NCBI GenBank assembly: GCA_002450755.1
Contig: DKAI01000097.1
Location: forward strand, 1,019-9,476
Length of the DNA stretch: 8,458 nt
Source of the DNA: Deltaproteobacteria bacterium UBA6930
Lineage (GTDB): Bacteria; Myxococcota_A; UBA9160; UBA6930
Direction of reading: 5' to 3'
The position numbers and the translations under genes are program-made. A model generated the notes under the pieces. It had not been told where the DNA came from, ran no database searches, and saw only the letters and a program-made list of their open reading frames with translations. Below are positions 1 through 5,287 of this stretch, one piece after another. Within the stretch, counting starts at the first letter, position 1. Each line of letters starts with the position of its first letter.

Positions 1-342
1 CGAGAAAAAGGTCTTACGCTTGAACGCCCTGACTCTTTAAGGCGGGGTAGCTCTATCGATGGACTTGATCTGGCGACTGAAATCACTGAGACAATTTTCA
101 CGAATGACTTGATCGGAAACATTGAACGGATCTTCAAGATTGGAGACGAAAGGATACTCGTCGAAATTCTAGATCGGAGAGCACCGGAAATCGCCAGTCT
201 AGAGAACAGTCTCGACGAAGCTGCCAATCGCCTTTTAGGAGACCGACGGGCCCTCTTGGAATCTACCTGGGTTTATAACCTTCGGTCATCGCTGCAAGAC
301 GAAGGAAACCTCTTCGTCAGCCCAGCAGTCCTCAATCCGTGA
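1..342 (+). CDS. C-terminal fragment of a probable SurA/PpiD-type peptidyl-prolyl isomerase (5' end outside window)
   Basis: The frame is open from the first base to the TGA at 340-342, giving 113 residues, so the gene starts before the window. The visible part reads like the end of a SurA/PpiD periplasmic folding factor. A stretch resembling the end of a parvulin repeat (SLRRGSSIDGLDL, then ITETIF and a KIGDERILVEILDRRAPE strand) is followed by a charged helix and a final helix around ESTWVYNLRSS. In that family a basic 'R.AP' segment and a Trp-containing terminal helix commonly close the protein. No catalytic parvulin core is visible here, so the name rests on pattern resemblance only. It converges on the sigma factor gene with 38 bases between stops, and I see no clear terminator there. 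An ATG-start reading at 109 would split this continuous frame and is not a likely start. Confidence 0.5.
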   Translation, partial: REKGLTLERPDSLRRGSSIDGLDLATEITETIFTNDLIGNIERIFKIGDERILVEILDRRAPEIASLENSLDEAANRLLGDRRALLESTWVYNLRSSLQDEGNLFVSPAVLNP

Positions 343-380
343 GTAGCACTCCTAGAAAGAGAATTCCGTTCCAAAAACTC

Positions 381-1985
381 TCAGGCCTCCGACGCCTCTG
401 GATTCAAGACAAAAGCCTCGAGGCGTTCGCTAAATTCAGAGTTTCTTAATTTAGACAGAGCACGGGCTTCCAGTTGCCGAACCCGCTCTCGTGAAAGCCC
501 CAGCTTTCCTCCGATTTCTTCCAGCGTATGCTCTCGCTCTCCTTTTAGCCCGAAACGCCATCGCAAAATATTTCTCTCTCGCTCGCACAATTCACCAATC
601 GAATCGTCCGAAGCCATCTCCAGTCGAGAATGGTCCAACTCATTGACCGGCGAAACTGGATTCTGGTCTGCAACTATGTCTTTCACTTTCTTCGAATCGG
701 TGCCGGGAACATCTTTTTCCAAGCTGACCGGCTCGCGGACCATTCGTTGAAGTTGTTCGGCTCTTTCCTCTTCAATGCCCATATGTTTAGAAATTTCTAA
801 TGTGGTGGGGTCTCTTCCTAGCTTTTTCTCAAGTGCGTTATACGCACGATAATATTTGAGCAATGTGTCGTGCACGTGACTAGGGATACGGATGGTCCTC
901 GAATGATTTTGAATTGCTCTGATCAAGGCTTGCCTAATCCACCAAACTGCATAAGTAGAGAATTTATGTCCCCTTTGATATTCGAACTTCTCCACTGCCC
1001 GTATCAACCCTATGTTTCCCTCTTGAATAAGATCCTGAAAAGCAATACCCATATTCCTAAAATCTTTGGCAATAGCTACCACCAGCTTGAGATTGTGCTG
1101 TACGAAAACGTTCTTAACCTGTGAGAGGCGTTCGAAGGAATCTTCAACTTTTCCCATGCGGTCGAGGAATTCTCTACAGCTCAGACCAAGATCTACTCCC
1201 TTAGCTTCTAATTCCTCTTGAAGACGCCTTAAATCAGCATCTTTCCGCTCCTTGACCTCTTCCGTACGCGCCGCGCGAAGCGAGTTGTTGAGCTTGGTTA
1301 CCATTCTTAACTTACGTTTTATTCCCTTACGCTGGTCGAGGAGTTCATTTCGAAGCCTTCCGAAATGCTGCATCGAAAGCTCCGCCTCCCGAAGCAGTCG
1401 GACTATTCTCTTCTCGGAACGAGTGACGGATTCGATCTCGGACTTTTCGATAAACACTTTGCGTTCTCGCAAGGCGGCTTCGATTTTCCCAAGGACCTTA
1501 TCGACCAAAGCCCCAAGATCCTCCCCTTCCGGTGAGCCACTACCAAAAGCCTCGCACATCTTTCCCGTCGCGCGATTCTCCGACCGCAAGTGGTTCCAGA
1601 TTCGGATCGTCTCTAGCGCAGTCCACGGAATACTGATCATGCCTTCGCGGAACTCTAAAGTTGCAGCCTCAATTTCTTTCGCAAGGAGAACTTCTTCTTC
1701 TTTAGTAAGTGTCGGGATTTCAGCAATATCACGAAAGTATGAGACAAGGGAGCCCCGATCGCTCGATCTTTCTGCCTCTCCTGCGGTGTTAAGTCTTTTC
1801 GGATCAACGCTCAGGCCCTTCGATACCTTGGCAACAGTCTTAGCAACCTGAACTTTAGCTACCGTTGTTGCAACCTGACTATCGGACTCTGTGCCTATCT
1901 CGACACTGCCCTTTTCTATCGCCTTTTGGTCCTTCAAAGCTTTAACCTCATTCTCGTTTCCCGATACCGTCTTTTTCGAACTCAC
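381..1985 (-). CDS. rpoD: sigma70-family RNA polymerase sigma factor (RpoD-like, with a large non-conserved insert)
   Basis: A 534-residue sigma factor that directs RNA polymerase to promoters. Residues 1-75 are a polar K/E/V-rich tail without a recognisable region 1.1. Region 1.2 is at about 76-110 (SYFRDIAEIPTLTKEEE). A helical, charged non-conserved region fills about 112-290. Region 2 spans 293-370 (DLIQEGNIGLIRAVEKFEY, then KFSTYAVWWIRQ). Region 3 is at about 371-445 and region 4 at about 455-515, with the -35 helix LSRERVRQLEARAL. Region 2 and 4 sequences and the insert favour a principal sigma over an alternative one. The missing region 1.1 leaves an RpoS-like or second group 1/2 factor possible. 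At the position of E. coli RpoD Thr440, a -12 contact, this protein has Ile355, while the Gln437 equivalent (Gln352) is kept. The start is GTG, preceded by GAGG six bases upstream. The gene is last in the minus-strand block and follows a 551-base gap, so it probably has its own promoter. Confidence 0.93.
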   Translation of the reverse strand: MSSKKTVSGNENEVKALKDQKAIEKGSVEIGTESDSQVATTVAKVQVAKTVAKVSKGLSVDPKRLNTAGEAERSSDRGSLVSYFRDIAEIPTLTKEEEVLLAKEIEAATLEFREGMISIPWTALETIRIWNHLRSENRATGKMCEAFGSGSPEGEDLGALVDKVLGKIEAALRERKVFIEKSEIESVTRSEKRIVRLLREAELSMQHFGRLRNELLDQRKGIKRKLRMVTKLNNSLRAARTEEVKERKDADLRRLQEELEAKGVDLGLSCREFLDRMGKVEDSFERLSQVKNVFVQHNLKLVVAIAKDFRNMGIAFQDLIQEGNIGLIRAVEKFEYQRGHKFSTYAVWWIRQALIRAIQNHSRTIRIPSHVHDTLLKYYRAYNALEKKLGRDPTTLEISKHMGIEEERAEQLQRMVREPVSLEKDVPGTDSKKVKDIVADQNPVSPVNELDHSRLEMASDDSIGELCERERNILRWRFGLKGEREHTLEEIGGKLGLSRERVRQLEARALSKLRNSEFSERLEAFVLNPEASEA

Positions 1986-2101
1986 TTTATGCCTCTATAC
2001 CACCGACCGCTTCCGAGCCAACAAAAAGCTCGAAACCTAAACACCGATCAGTTATTGCCGACCCAAAAATTTTTATTTGAGTCGTAGTGTCTTTTGGGGG
2101 G

Positions 2102-2124
2102 CCGCGAACATTTCGCGGTTTTTT
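2102..2124 (+). terminator. intrinsic terminator facing the plus strand, no recognised gene upstream
   Basis: A perfect seven-pair stem, CCGCGAA at 2102-2108 and TTCGCGG at 2112-2118, closes a three-base loop and is followed at once by six T (2119-2124). This is a textbook Rho-independent terminator for plus-strand transcription. On the minus strand the stem is followed by a C run, so it should not terminate there. The nearest annotated plus-strand gene ends at 342, about 1.7 kb away across the sigma gene. The terminator therefore implies an unannotated short plus-strand transcript or protection against antisense transcription. Confidence 0.65.
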
Positions 2125-2125
2125 G

Positions 2126-2404
2126 CTCGACCATTGTCCTGGGCTCGTAACAATCCGGCCTTTAAGCTTTGCCGGCCCTTCCCACTCCCTTTGCTTCTCT
2201 GCGGTGCTGACCGTTGCGGGACCACCACTCGACGCGCCGCATCAGCAGCGCCTCAGAAAATTTGTGTTTCCATGCTCAGCCGACTTTCTTCGACTTTCCC
2301 TAGGCTTACTGCTCCTTTTGCTAAGTCCACAAAAGGCCTGCAACCACAGGGAAGAGCACATACAACAGGGGGTTGTTCGTCTCGTAGCCCACTTCCACAC
2401 ATAT
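2126..2404 (-). ncRNA. candidate structured RNA, family not recognised
   Basis: This segment is GC-rich, lacks a credible reading frame and folds locally. Stems include CCTTTT/AAAAGG (2314-2319 with 2331-2336, 11-base loop), a six-pair stem at 2234-2239 with 2246-2251, CCGGC/GCCGG (2155-2159 with 2171-2175), ATTGT/ACAAT (2133-2137 with 2150-2154) and CAACC/GGTTG (2341-2345 with 2371-2375). In the 2234-2251 stem the one imperfect pair is G-U if the minus strand is transcribed but A-C on the plus strand, which favours the minus strand. An A/T-rich tract that could hold a promoter lies just upstream for that strand (TAAAAT near the 2410s). GGA occurs nine times on the minus strand against two on the plus strand. 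I tested it by eye against tmRNA, RNase P RNA, 6S RNA and SRP RNA without a convincing match. The 3' end is unknown, and it may instead be a long sigma gene leader. Confidence 0.3.
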
Positions 2405-2536
2405 AGCTACTAATTTTAGAAAAAAATTAAAAAGAATCGATTCCGAATTGTACTTAGAAATCAGCCTGATAGGGCCCGATCGGCTACCTGATACCGGACG
2501 AATCTCTTATAACGCGAAGCGTCGTCTTGCCGAAGG

Positions 2537-3112
2537 CTAAGCAAAGGCTTCTTTTCGGTGCCGGATAAGCTCGGTGAATTCTGAACGTGTTTTAGGATCT
2601 TCTTGAAAAGCGCCTCTCATAGAGCTGGTAATCGCAAAGGCGTTCTGTTGTTCGATTCCCCTCATCATCATGCAGAGATGAATTGACTCTACGACCACGG
2701 CCACTCCTCGGGGATCCAAAACTTCCTCCAGCGTCTCTGCAATTTGCATCGTAAGTCGCTCTTGTACCTGTAGCCTTCGCGAGAACATCTCCACTAGCCT
2801 GGGAATCTTCGACAAGCCAACCACTTTGCCATTCGGAATGTAGGCCACGTGCACTCGACCAAAGAACGGAAGCATATGATGCTCACAAAGGCTGTAGAAG
2901 TCGATATCCTTAACCAGGACCATCTCGTCATAAGACACTTCAAAAAGAGCGTTGTTGAGAATATCTGTCGGATCCTGGCCATACCCCTGGGTTAGAAACT
3001 GAAGAGATTTCGCCACTCGATTTGGTGTCCGTCGAAGACCGTCCCGCTCTGGGTCCTCTCCTAGCGAACGTAGAATATCCGTTATGCAGTTTTCAAGATT
3101 TGTCGAATCCAC
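2537..3112 (-). CDS. folE: GTP cyclohydrolase I (FolE, zinc-dependent type IA)
   Basis: A 191-residue cytoplasmic enzyme converting GTP to 7,8-dihydroneopterin triphosphate, the first step towards folate and other pterins. The length matches compact family members such as the Bacillus enzyme. Near the N-terminus is the family signature GEDPERDGLRRTPNRVAK (18-35). The zinc site is complete: Cys76 and His79 in SLCEHHMLPFFG and Cys147 in HLCMMMRGIEQQ, with the adjacent catalytic-type His78 retained. The C-terminal helix ending TRSEFTELIR is also typical. The start is GTG with a weak AGG six bases upstream. In-frame stops lie just above it and no nearby ATG exists, so GTG is the best choice. It follows lexA after 62 bases on the same strand, and a seven-pair hairpin in that gap could affect read-through or translation. 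Confidence 0.96.
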   Translation of the reverse strand: MDSTNLENCITDILRSLGEDPERDGLRRTPNRVAKSLQFLTQGYGQDPTDILNNALFEVSYDEMVLVKDIDFYSLCEHHMLPFFGRVHVAYIPNGKVVGLSKIPRLVEMFSRRLQVQERLTMQIAETLEEVLDPRGVAVVVESIHLCMMMRGIEQQNAFAITSSMRGAFQEDPKTRSEFTELIRHRKEAFA

Positions 3113-3144
3113 CTTAGACCTACCGTTTTCTTATATTCAGCCTA

Positions 3145-3171
3145 CCGCGAGGGAAGAATATTAGCTCGCGG
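3145..3171 (-). promoter_or_regulatory. hairpin in the lexA-folE spacer
   Basis: A perfect seven-pair inverted repeat, CCGCGAG at 3145-3151 with CTCGCGG at 3165-3171, encloses a 13-base A/T-rich loop. No U run follows on either strand, so it is not a standard intrinsic terminator. Its place between the lexA stop and the folE start suggests an RNA processing or stability element, or a leader structure for folE. On the minus strand a TATAAG hexamer (3130-3135) follows and could be a -10 element for folE, but I see only a poor -35 candidate (TTCTTC), so the promoter idea is weak. Confidence 0.45.
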
Positions 3172-3174
3172 AAT

Positions 3175-3777
3175 CTAATAGCGACGCAGTAGGCCTCGAA
3201 CTATTCCTCGAATCGAGACCTCCGATGCATGTAGTCGAATCGGCCTCAGTCTACGATTGGCTGGTTCAAGAGTTACAGTCGAGCCCTTTTTATAGAACCT
3301 TTTGAGAGTAGCGTCCGTCCCCTTCACTAACGCCACAACTGTCTGCCCATTGCGAGCTTGATTGGTTCCTTCGACTACTACGTAATCTCCATTTTGAATA
3401 TGCTCCTCGATCATCGAGTTCCCGCGCACTTCAAGAACAAACGTTTCTGAAACTCTCCTGACCATTTCCGTCGGTACTGAAATTCTTTCTTGGATTTCTA
3501 TAGCCTCGATTGGCGACCCCGCAGCAACAACCCCTAAAAGAGGAAGATCCACCGAATTCCCCTCTCCCTGACTCGTGGGCTCAACGGATCGAGAATGATT
3601 CCAAGATTTCTGAAGAAAACCTTTCGCTACTAAGTGATGTACATGTTTATGAACAGTTGCCACGGAGGATAAGCCGAAGTGAGTCCCAATCTCCTTAAGG
3701 CTAGGGGAGTAGCCTTGCTCTGAAACGAAGTCTCGAACATAATCGTATATTTCGCGCTGTCTGCGAGTGAGAGACAA
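3175..3777 (-). CDS. lexA: LexA repressor (SOS response regulator)
   Basis: A 200-residue SOS repressor that dimerises on operator DNA and self-cleaves when stimulated by RecA filaments. Residues 1-65 form the winged helix-turn-helix domain. The recognition segment GLSSVATVHKHVHHL is closer to the Bacillus form (STVHGHL) than to the E. coli form. The cleavage bond is Ala86-Gly87 in GVVAAGSP. The catalytic pair is Ser121 (RGNSMIEEHI) and Lys159 (ATLKRF), so self-cleavage should be intact. The protein ends in GIVRGLLRRY, as LexA typically does. The start is TTG with a strong GGAAGG site (3785-3790) seven bases upstream. It gives an N-terminus, SLTRRQREIYDYV, that aligns with known LexA starts. 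Upstream is a possible -35 (TTGACT on the minus strand, 3828-3833) overlapped by inverted repeats that could be an autoregulatory operator. It lies between the histone gene and folE. Confidence 0.96.
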   Translation of the reverse strand: MSLTRRQREIYDYVRDFVSEQGYSPSLKEIGTHFGLSSVATVHKHVHHLVAKGFLQKSWNHSRSVEPTSQGEGNSVDLPLLGVVAAGSPIEAIEIQERISVPTEMVRRVSETFVLEVRGNSMIEEHIQNGDYVVVEGTNQARNGQTVVALVKGTDATLKRFYKKGSTVTLEPANRRLRPIRLHASEVSIRGIVRGLLRRY

Positions 3778-3813
3778 TTTACAACCTTCCGAGAAGTTCT
3801 ACTCGAAAATGGC

Positions 3814-3852
3814 GAACATCAAACGAAAGTCAAGTGTTCTAGTCTCAACACT
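3814..3852 (-). promoter_or_regulatory. overlapping inverted repeats at a candidate lexA promoter (possible LexA operator)
   Basis: Two inverted repeats share a half-site. AGTGTT (3833-3838) pairs with AACACT (3847-3852) across eight bases, and GAACA (3814-3818) pairs with TGTTC (3835-3839) across 16. On the minus strand TTGACT (3828-3833) resembles a -35 box and sits inside the second repeat. The matching -10 is poor (ATTTTC or CATTTT near 3805-3811). GAAC/GTTC half-sites suit the Bacillus-like recognition helix of this LexA, but the spacing is not the known GAAC-N4-GTTC. The first repeat could alternatively be a weak histone mRNA 3' hairpin, though no U run follows. Confidence 0.4.
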
Positions 3853-3872
3853 GTCGCATTTTTTGTTGTCGG

Positions 3873-4085
3873 CTAACCGATTTTTTCCCGCGCGCGATCT
3901 ATATCTGCGTCCATGATTGTCTTGCGCTTGTCCGCAATCGCTGAGGCATGGGCTTCTCGCGCTAAACGAGCGAGATAGCTTTCTGCGGCATCGACAGCTC
4001 GGTCAATTGCCGAACCTGATACACGCAGTCCGTCCCCGTGCTTCGCTACAAGTCTTTTTACTACAGCGTTGGGTATGTCACCCAT
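3873..4085 (-). CDS. archaeal-type histone-fold DNA-binding protein (bacterial histone)
   Basis: A 70-residue protein consisting of a single histone fold with almost no tail. It opens with the helix IPNAVVKRLVAKHG. Next come the L1 loop motif GLRVSGSAID, a long central helix through about residue 50, the L2 loop motif DKRKTIMDADI and a short final helix DRAREKIG. The order P-x-A-x-V-x-R-L, R-V-S, then R-K-T-I...D-I is the pattern of archaeal HMf-type histones, in which the RVS and RKT loops contact DNA. Histones of this fold probably dimerise, but whether this one wraps, bends or coats DNA edge-on, as proposed for the Bdellovibrio protein, cannot be told from sequence. The ATG start has a strong AGGAG site five bases upstream (4091-4095), and a sigma70-type promoter precedes it. 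It lies 95 bases upstream of lexA on the same strand. The nucleoid role is inferred. Confidence 0.9.
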   Translation of the reverse strand: MGDIPNAVVKRLVAKHGDGLRVSGSAIDRAVDAAESYLARLAREAHASAIADKRKTIMDADIDRAREKIG

Positions 4086-4120
4086 TGTCGCTCCTATGGA
4101 GGCCTTGGGGATGCGACATG

Positions 4121-4149
4121 AATTTAGAAACGGCTCGCTGGACCGTCAA
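4121..4149 (-). promoter_or_regulatory. sigma70-type promoter of the histone gene
   Basis: On the minus strand TTGACG (4144-4149) and TAAATT (4121-4126) are separated by exactly 17 bases. They match the -35 and -10 consensus at five of six and four of six positions. The predicted start of transcription is near 4114, giving a leader of about 28 bases that carries the AGGAG ribosome site. This is the best-formed promoter I see in the window. It suggests the histone gene is transcribed independently of thiL, whose stop is at 4262. Confidence 0.55.
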
Positions 4150-4152
4150 GGA

Positions 4153-4163
4153 TTACGTAGTAA
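4153..4163 (-). promoter_or_regulatory. TTAC-N3-GTAA palindrome abutting the histone promoter (candidate LexA site)
   Basis: A perfect 4+3+4 palindrome (TTAC, GTA, GTAA on the plus strand) ends four bases from the -35 box of the histone promoter, placing it around -40 to -50. This is the consensus I recall reported for LexA of Bdellovibrio bacteriovorus. Scanning by eye I found no second copy in the window, including upstream of lexA. Assignment to LexA is inference. Another dimeric regulator, or chance, could also explain it. Confidence 0.35.
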
Positions 4164-4261
4164 AACATAGGTGATAAGCGCGCCCCGAAGGAATCTACGG
4201 AGGCTTTATACCCCAATTGCTAGCTATCTCGACGCTAGTAAGCTCAAGAAATGGTGCGATG

Positions 4262-5209
4262 CTAAAAGTGCCGCCAGCCAGAAGTAGGCCTAGAGACCCC
4301 GTCCGTCCATTTAAGGCCCCTTTCCACCACTTTCCCTATTTCCGCAACAGGAACCTTCAGCAGAGCTGTAAGTTCTGTTGAACTTGGGAAATCCCCACCT
4401 CCCGTAAAAAGCAGTTCATAGTCCTCCCCTCCGGCCAAAAGAAGAGAGGCGGGGGCAAGCTGCGCCTTTTGACACCTACTTTCAAATCGAGGAGATCGAG
4501 GAAGCGAGTCCCAATCCAATTCTGCTCCCACTTTTGAGGCACGAAGAACATGTTCAAGATCTGCTATCAAACCGTCCGACAGGTCAATACAGGCACCAAC
4601 TCCAGGGGTTCGTGAAAGTGTGCTTCCAGCGCGCCACCTGGGCGATGGTAAGGGTAACTTACGACCAGCCCCGGCAGCCTGCCGTCCCCGAGCAAGCGCC
4701 ATTTCGCCGAGACGTCCCGTAACAAAGATTCGGTGCCCAACACGCGCACGATCTCGGCGAAGGCTCTGGTCCTTTTCAACGCTACCAACAACGGTCACCG
4801 TTAAGGAAACTTGTTTCGCTCGGGAAAGATTTCCCCCCACAAGCGGACATTCATTCACCTTGCCGGCCTCAACAACACCCCTCGCCAAGGACCTTGCGGT
4901 TTTAACATTGAAGTACCGAGGGAAGCCAGCAGACAATGTCGCCGCAATCGGTTCAGCACCCATTGCAGAGAGGTCTGACAAAGACGCAAGAAGTGCTCTC
5001 GAGCCGATTCTTCGCGGACTTTCGCGGTCCAACTGAAAATGTACTCCCTCGAAAAAAGCGTCTACGCTAATAACAAATTCTCTTCCTTCAGAAATCCGCA
5101 GAACTGCCGCGTCATCCCCAATTCCAAGGGATACCAAGTCTCCTTCATTGTTTGTCATTCGAGAAATTGATTCGATTAACTTAAATTCACCCAGATCGCT
5201 AACGTGCAT
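4262..5209 (-). CDS. thiL: thiamine-monophosphate kinase (ThiL)
   Basis: A 315-residue cytoplasmic kinase that phosphorylates thiamine monophosphate to the active cofactor thiamine diphosphate using ATP. Family motifs appear in order: GEFKLI near the start, GIGDDAAVL (29-37), SVDAFFEGVHF (48-58), ASLSDLSAMGAEP (75-87), GGNLSR (125-130), ACIDLSDGLIADL (206-218), AGGEDYELLFT (259-269) and a C-terminal GWRHF. The length is normal. The usual GGD motif that contributes a metal/nucleotide Asp reads GGN here, a change worth noting but possibly a lineage variant. Other acidic motif residues are intact. The start ATG gives the expected N-terminus. The ribosome site is poor, with only GAG touching the ATG. 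TAGAAT lies six bases upstream, which would suit a leaderless start if it is a -10 box. It follows the LpoA-like gene by 78 bases and may be the last gene of the dnaJ block. Confidence 0.95.
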   Translation of the reverse strand: MHVSDLGEFKLIESISRMTNNEGDLVSLGIGDDAAVLRISEGREFVISVDAFFEGVHFQLDRESPRRIGSRALLASLSDLSAMGAEPIAATLSAGFPRYFNVKTARSLARGVVEAGKVNECPLVGGNLSRAKQVSLTVTVVGSVEKDQSLRRDRARVGHRIFVTGRLGEMALARGRQAAGAGRKLPLPSPRWRAGSTLSRTPGVGACIDLSDGLIADLEHVLRASKVGAELDWDSLPRSPRFESRCQKAQLAPASLLLAGGEDYELLFTGGGDFPSSTELTALLKVPVAEIGKVVERGLKWTDGVSRPTSGWRHF

Positions 5210-5287
5210 CTCTAAATTCTAGCGAAACCCGTTACTAGTTACCGAACAAGCCTAGAGCCGAGAAGCTATCCAAAACCTTGAAACTTT

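Larger units (their letters stand above)
1986..2536. other. 551-base non-coding region between folE and the sigma factor gene
   Basis: No credible protein gene lies here. The two overlapping plus-strand frames near 2077-2413 have no ribosome site and an arbitrary composition rich in Arg, Ser, Pro and Leu. From left to right the region holds the sigma gene leader, with a small CGAGC/GCTCG hairpin (2014-2018 with 2028-2032), and a CCCAAAA/TTTTGGG pair flanking an A/T tract (about 2062-2099). Next come a plus-strand intrinsic terminator (2102-2124), a GC-rich hairpin-bearing segment (about 2126-2400), an A/T-rich tract (2405-2440) containing a seven-pair A/T inverted repeat at 2411-2429, and a short folE 3' flank. 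The 3' flank has an 11-base palindrome at 2460-2470 and two TATCAGG copies on the minus strand. Confidence 0.85.

Noticed and set aside
1252..1851. 199-residue plus-strand open frame inside the sigma factor gene
   Set aside because: It is fully antisense to a clear sigma factor and has a low-complexity Ser/Arg/Leu composition with no recognisable domain.
2184..2212. Minus-strand GGTCAG..CCG....GAAGCA resembling the SRP RNA core
   Set aside because: The spacing matches, but the tetraloop and its closing pairs do not form and the flanking AGCAGCC is absent, so the SRP helix 8 fold is not supported.
2281..2305. Minus-strand GGGAAAGTC resembling RNase P RNA conserved region I
   Set aside because: The partner region (ACAGAA with its pairing arm) and other conserved blocks are not present at the expected positions.
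2077..2413. Two overlapping plus-strand frames of about 108 residues in the intergenic region
   Set aside because: They have no ribosome site and no recognisable motif, and both cross the intrinsic terminator at 2102-2124. Composition looks random.
2646..2662. GTTCGATTCCCC resembling a tRNA T-arm
   Set aside because: It lies within the conserved folE coding sequence and there is no cloverleaf around it.
3917..4174. 85-residue plus-strand open frame over the histone gene and its promoter
   Set aside because: It is antisense to a clear histone-fold protein, has no ribosome site and shows no recognisable domain.
4200..4261. CTAGC/GCTAG stem downstream of thiL as a terminator
   Set aside because: The stem has only five pairs and no U run on the minus strand, so it does not qualify as an intrinsic terminator.
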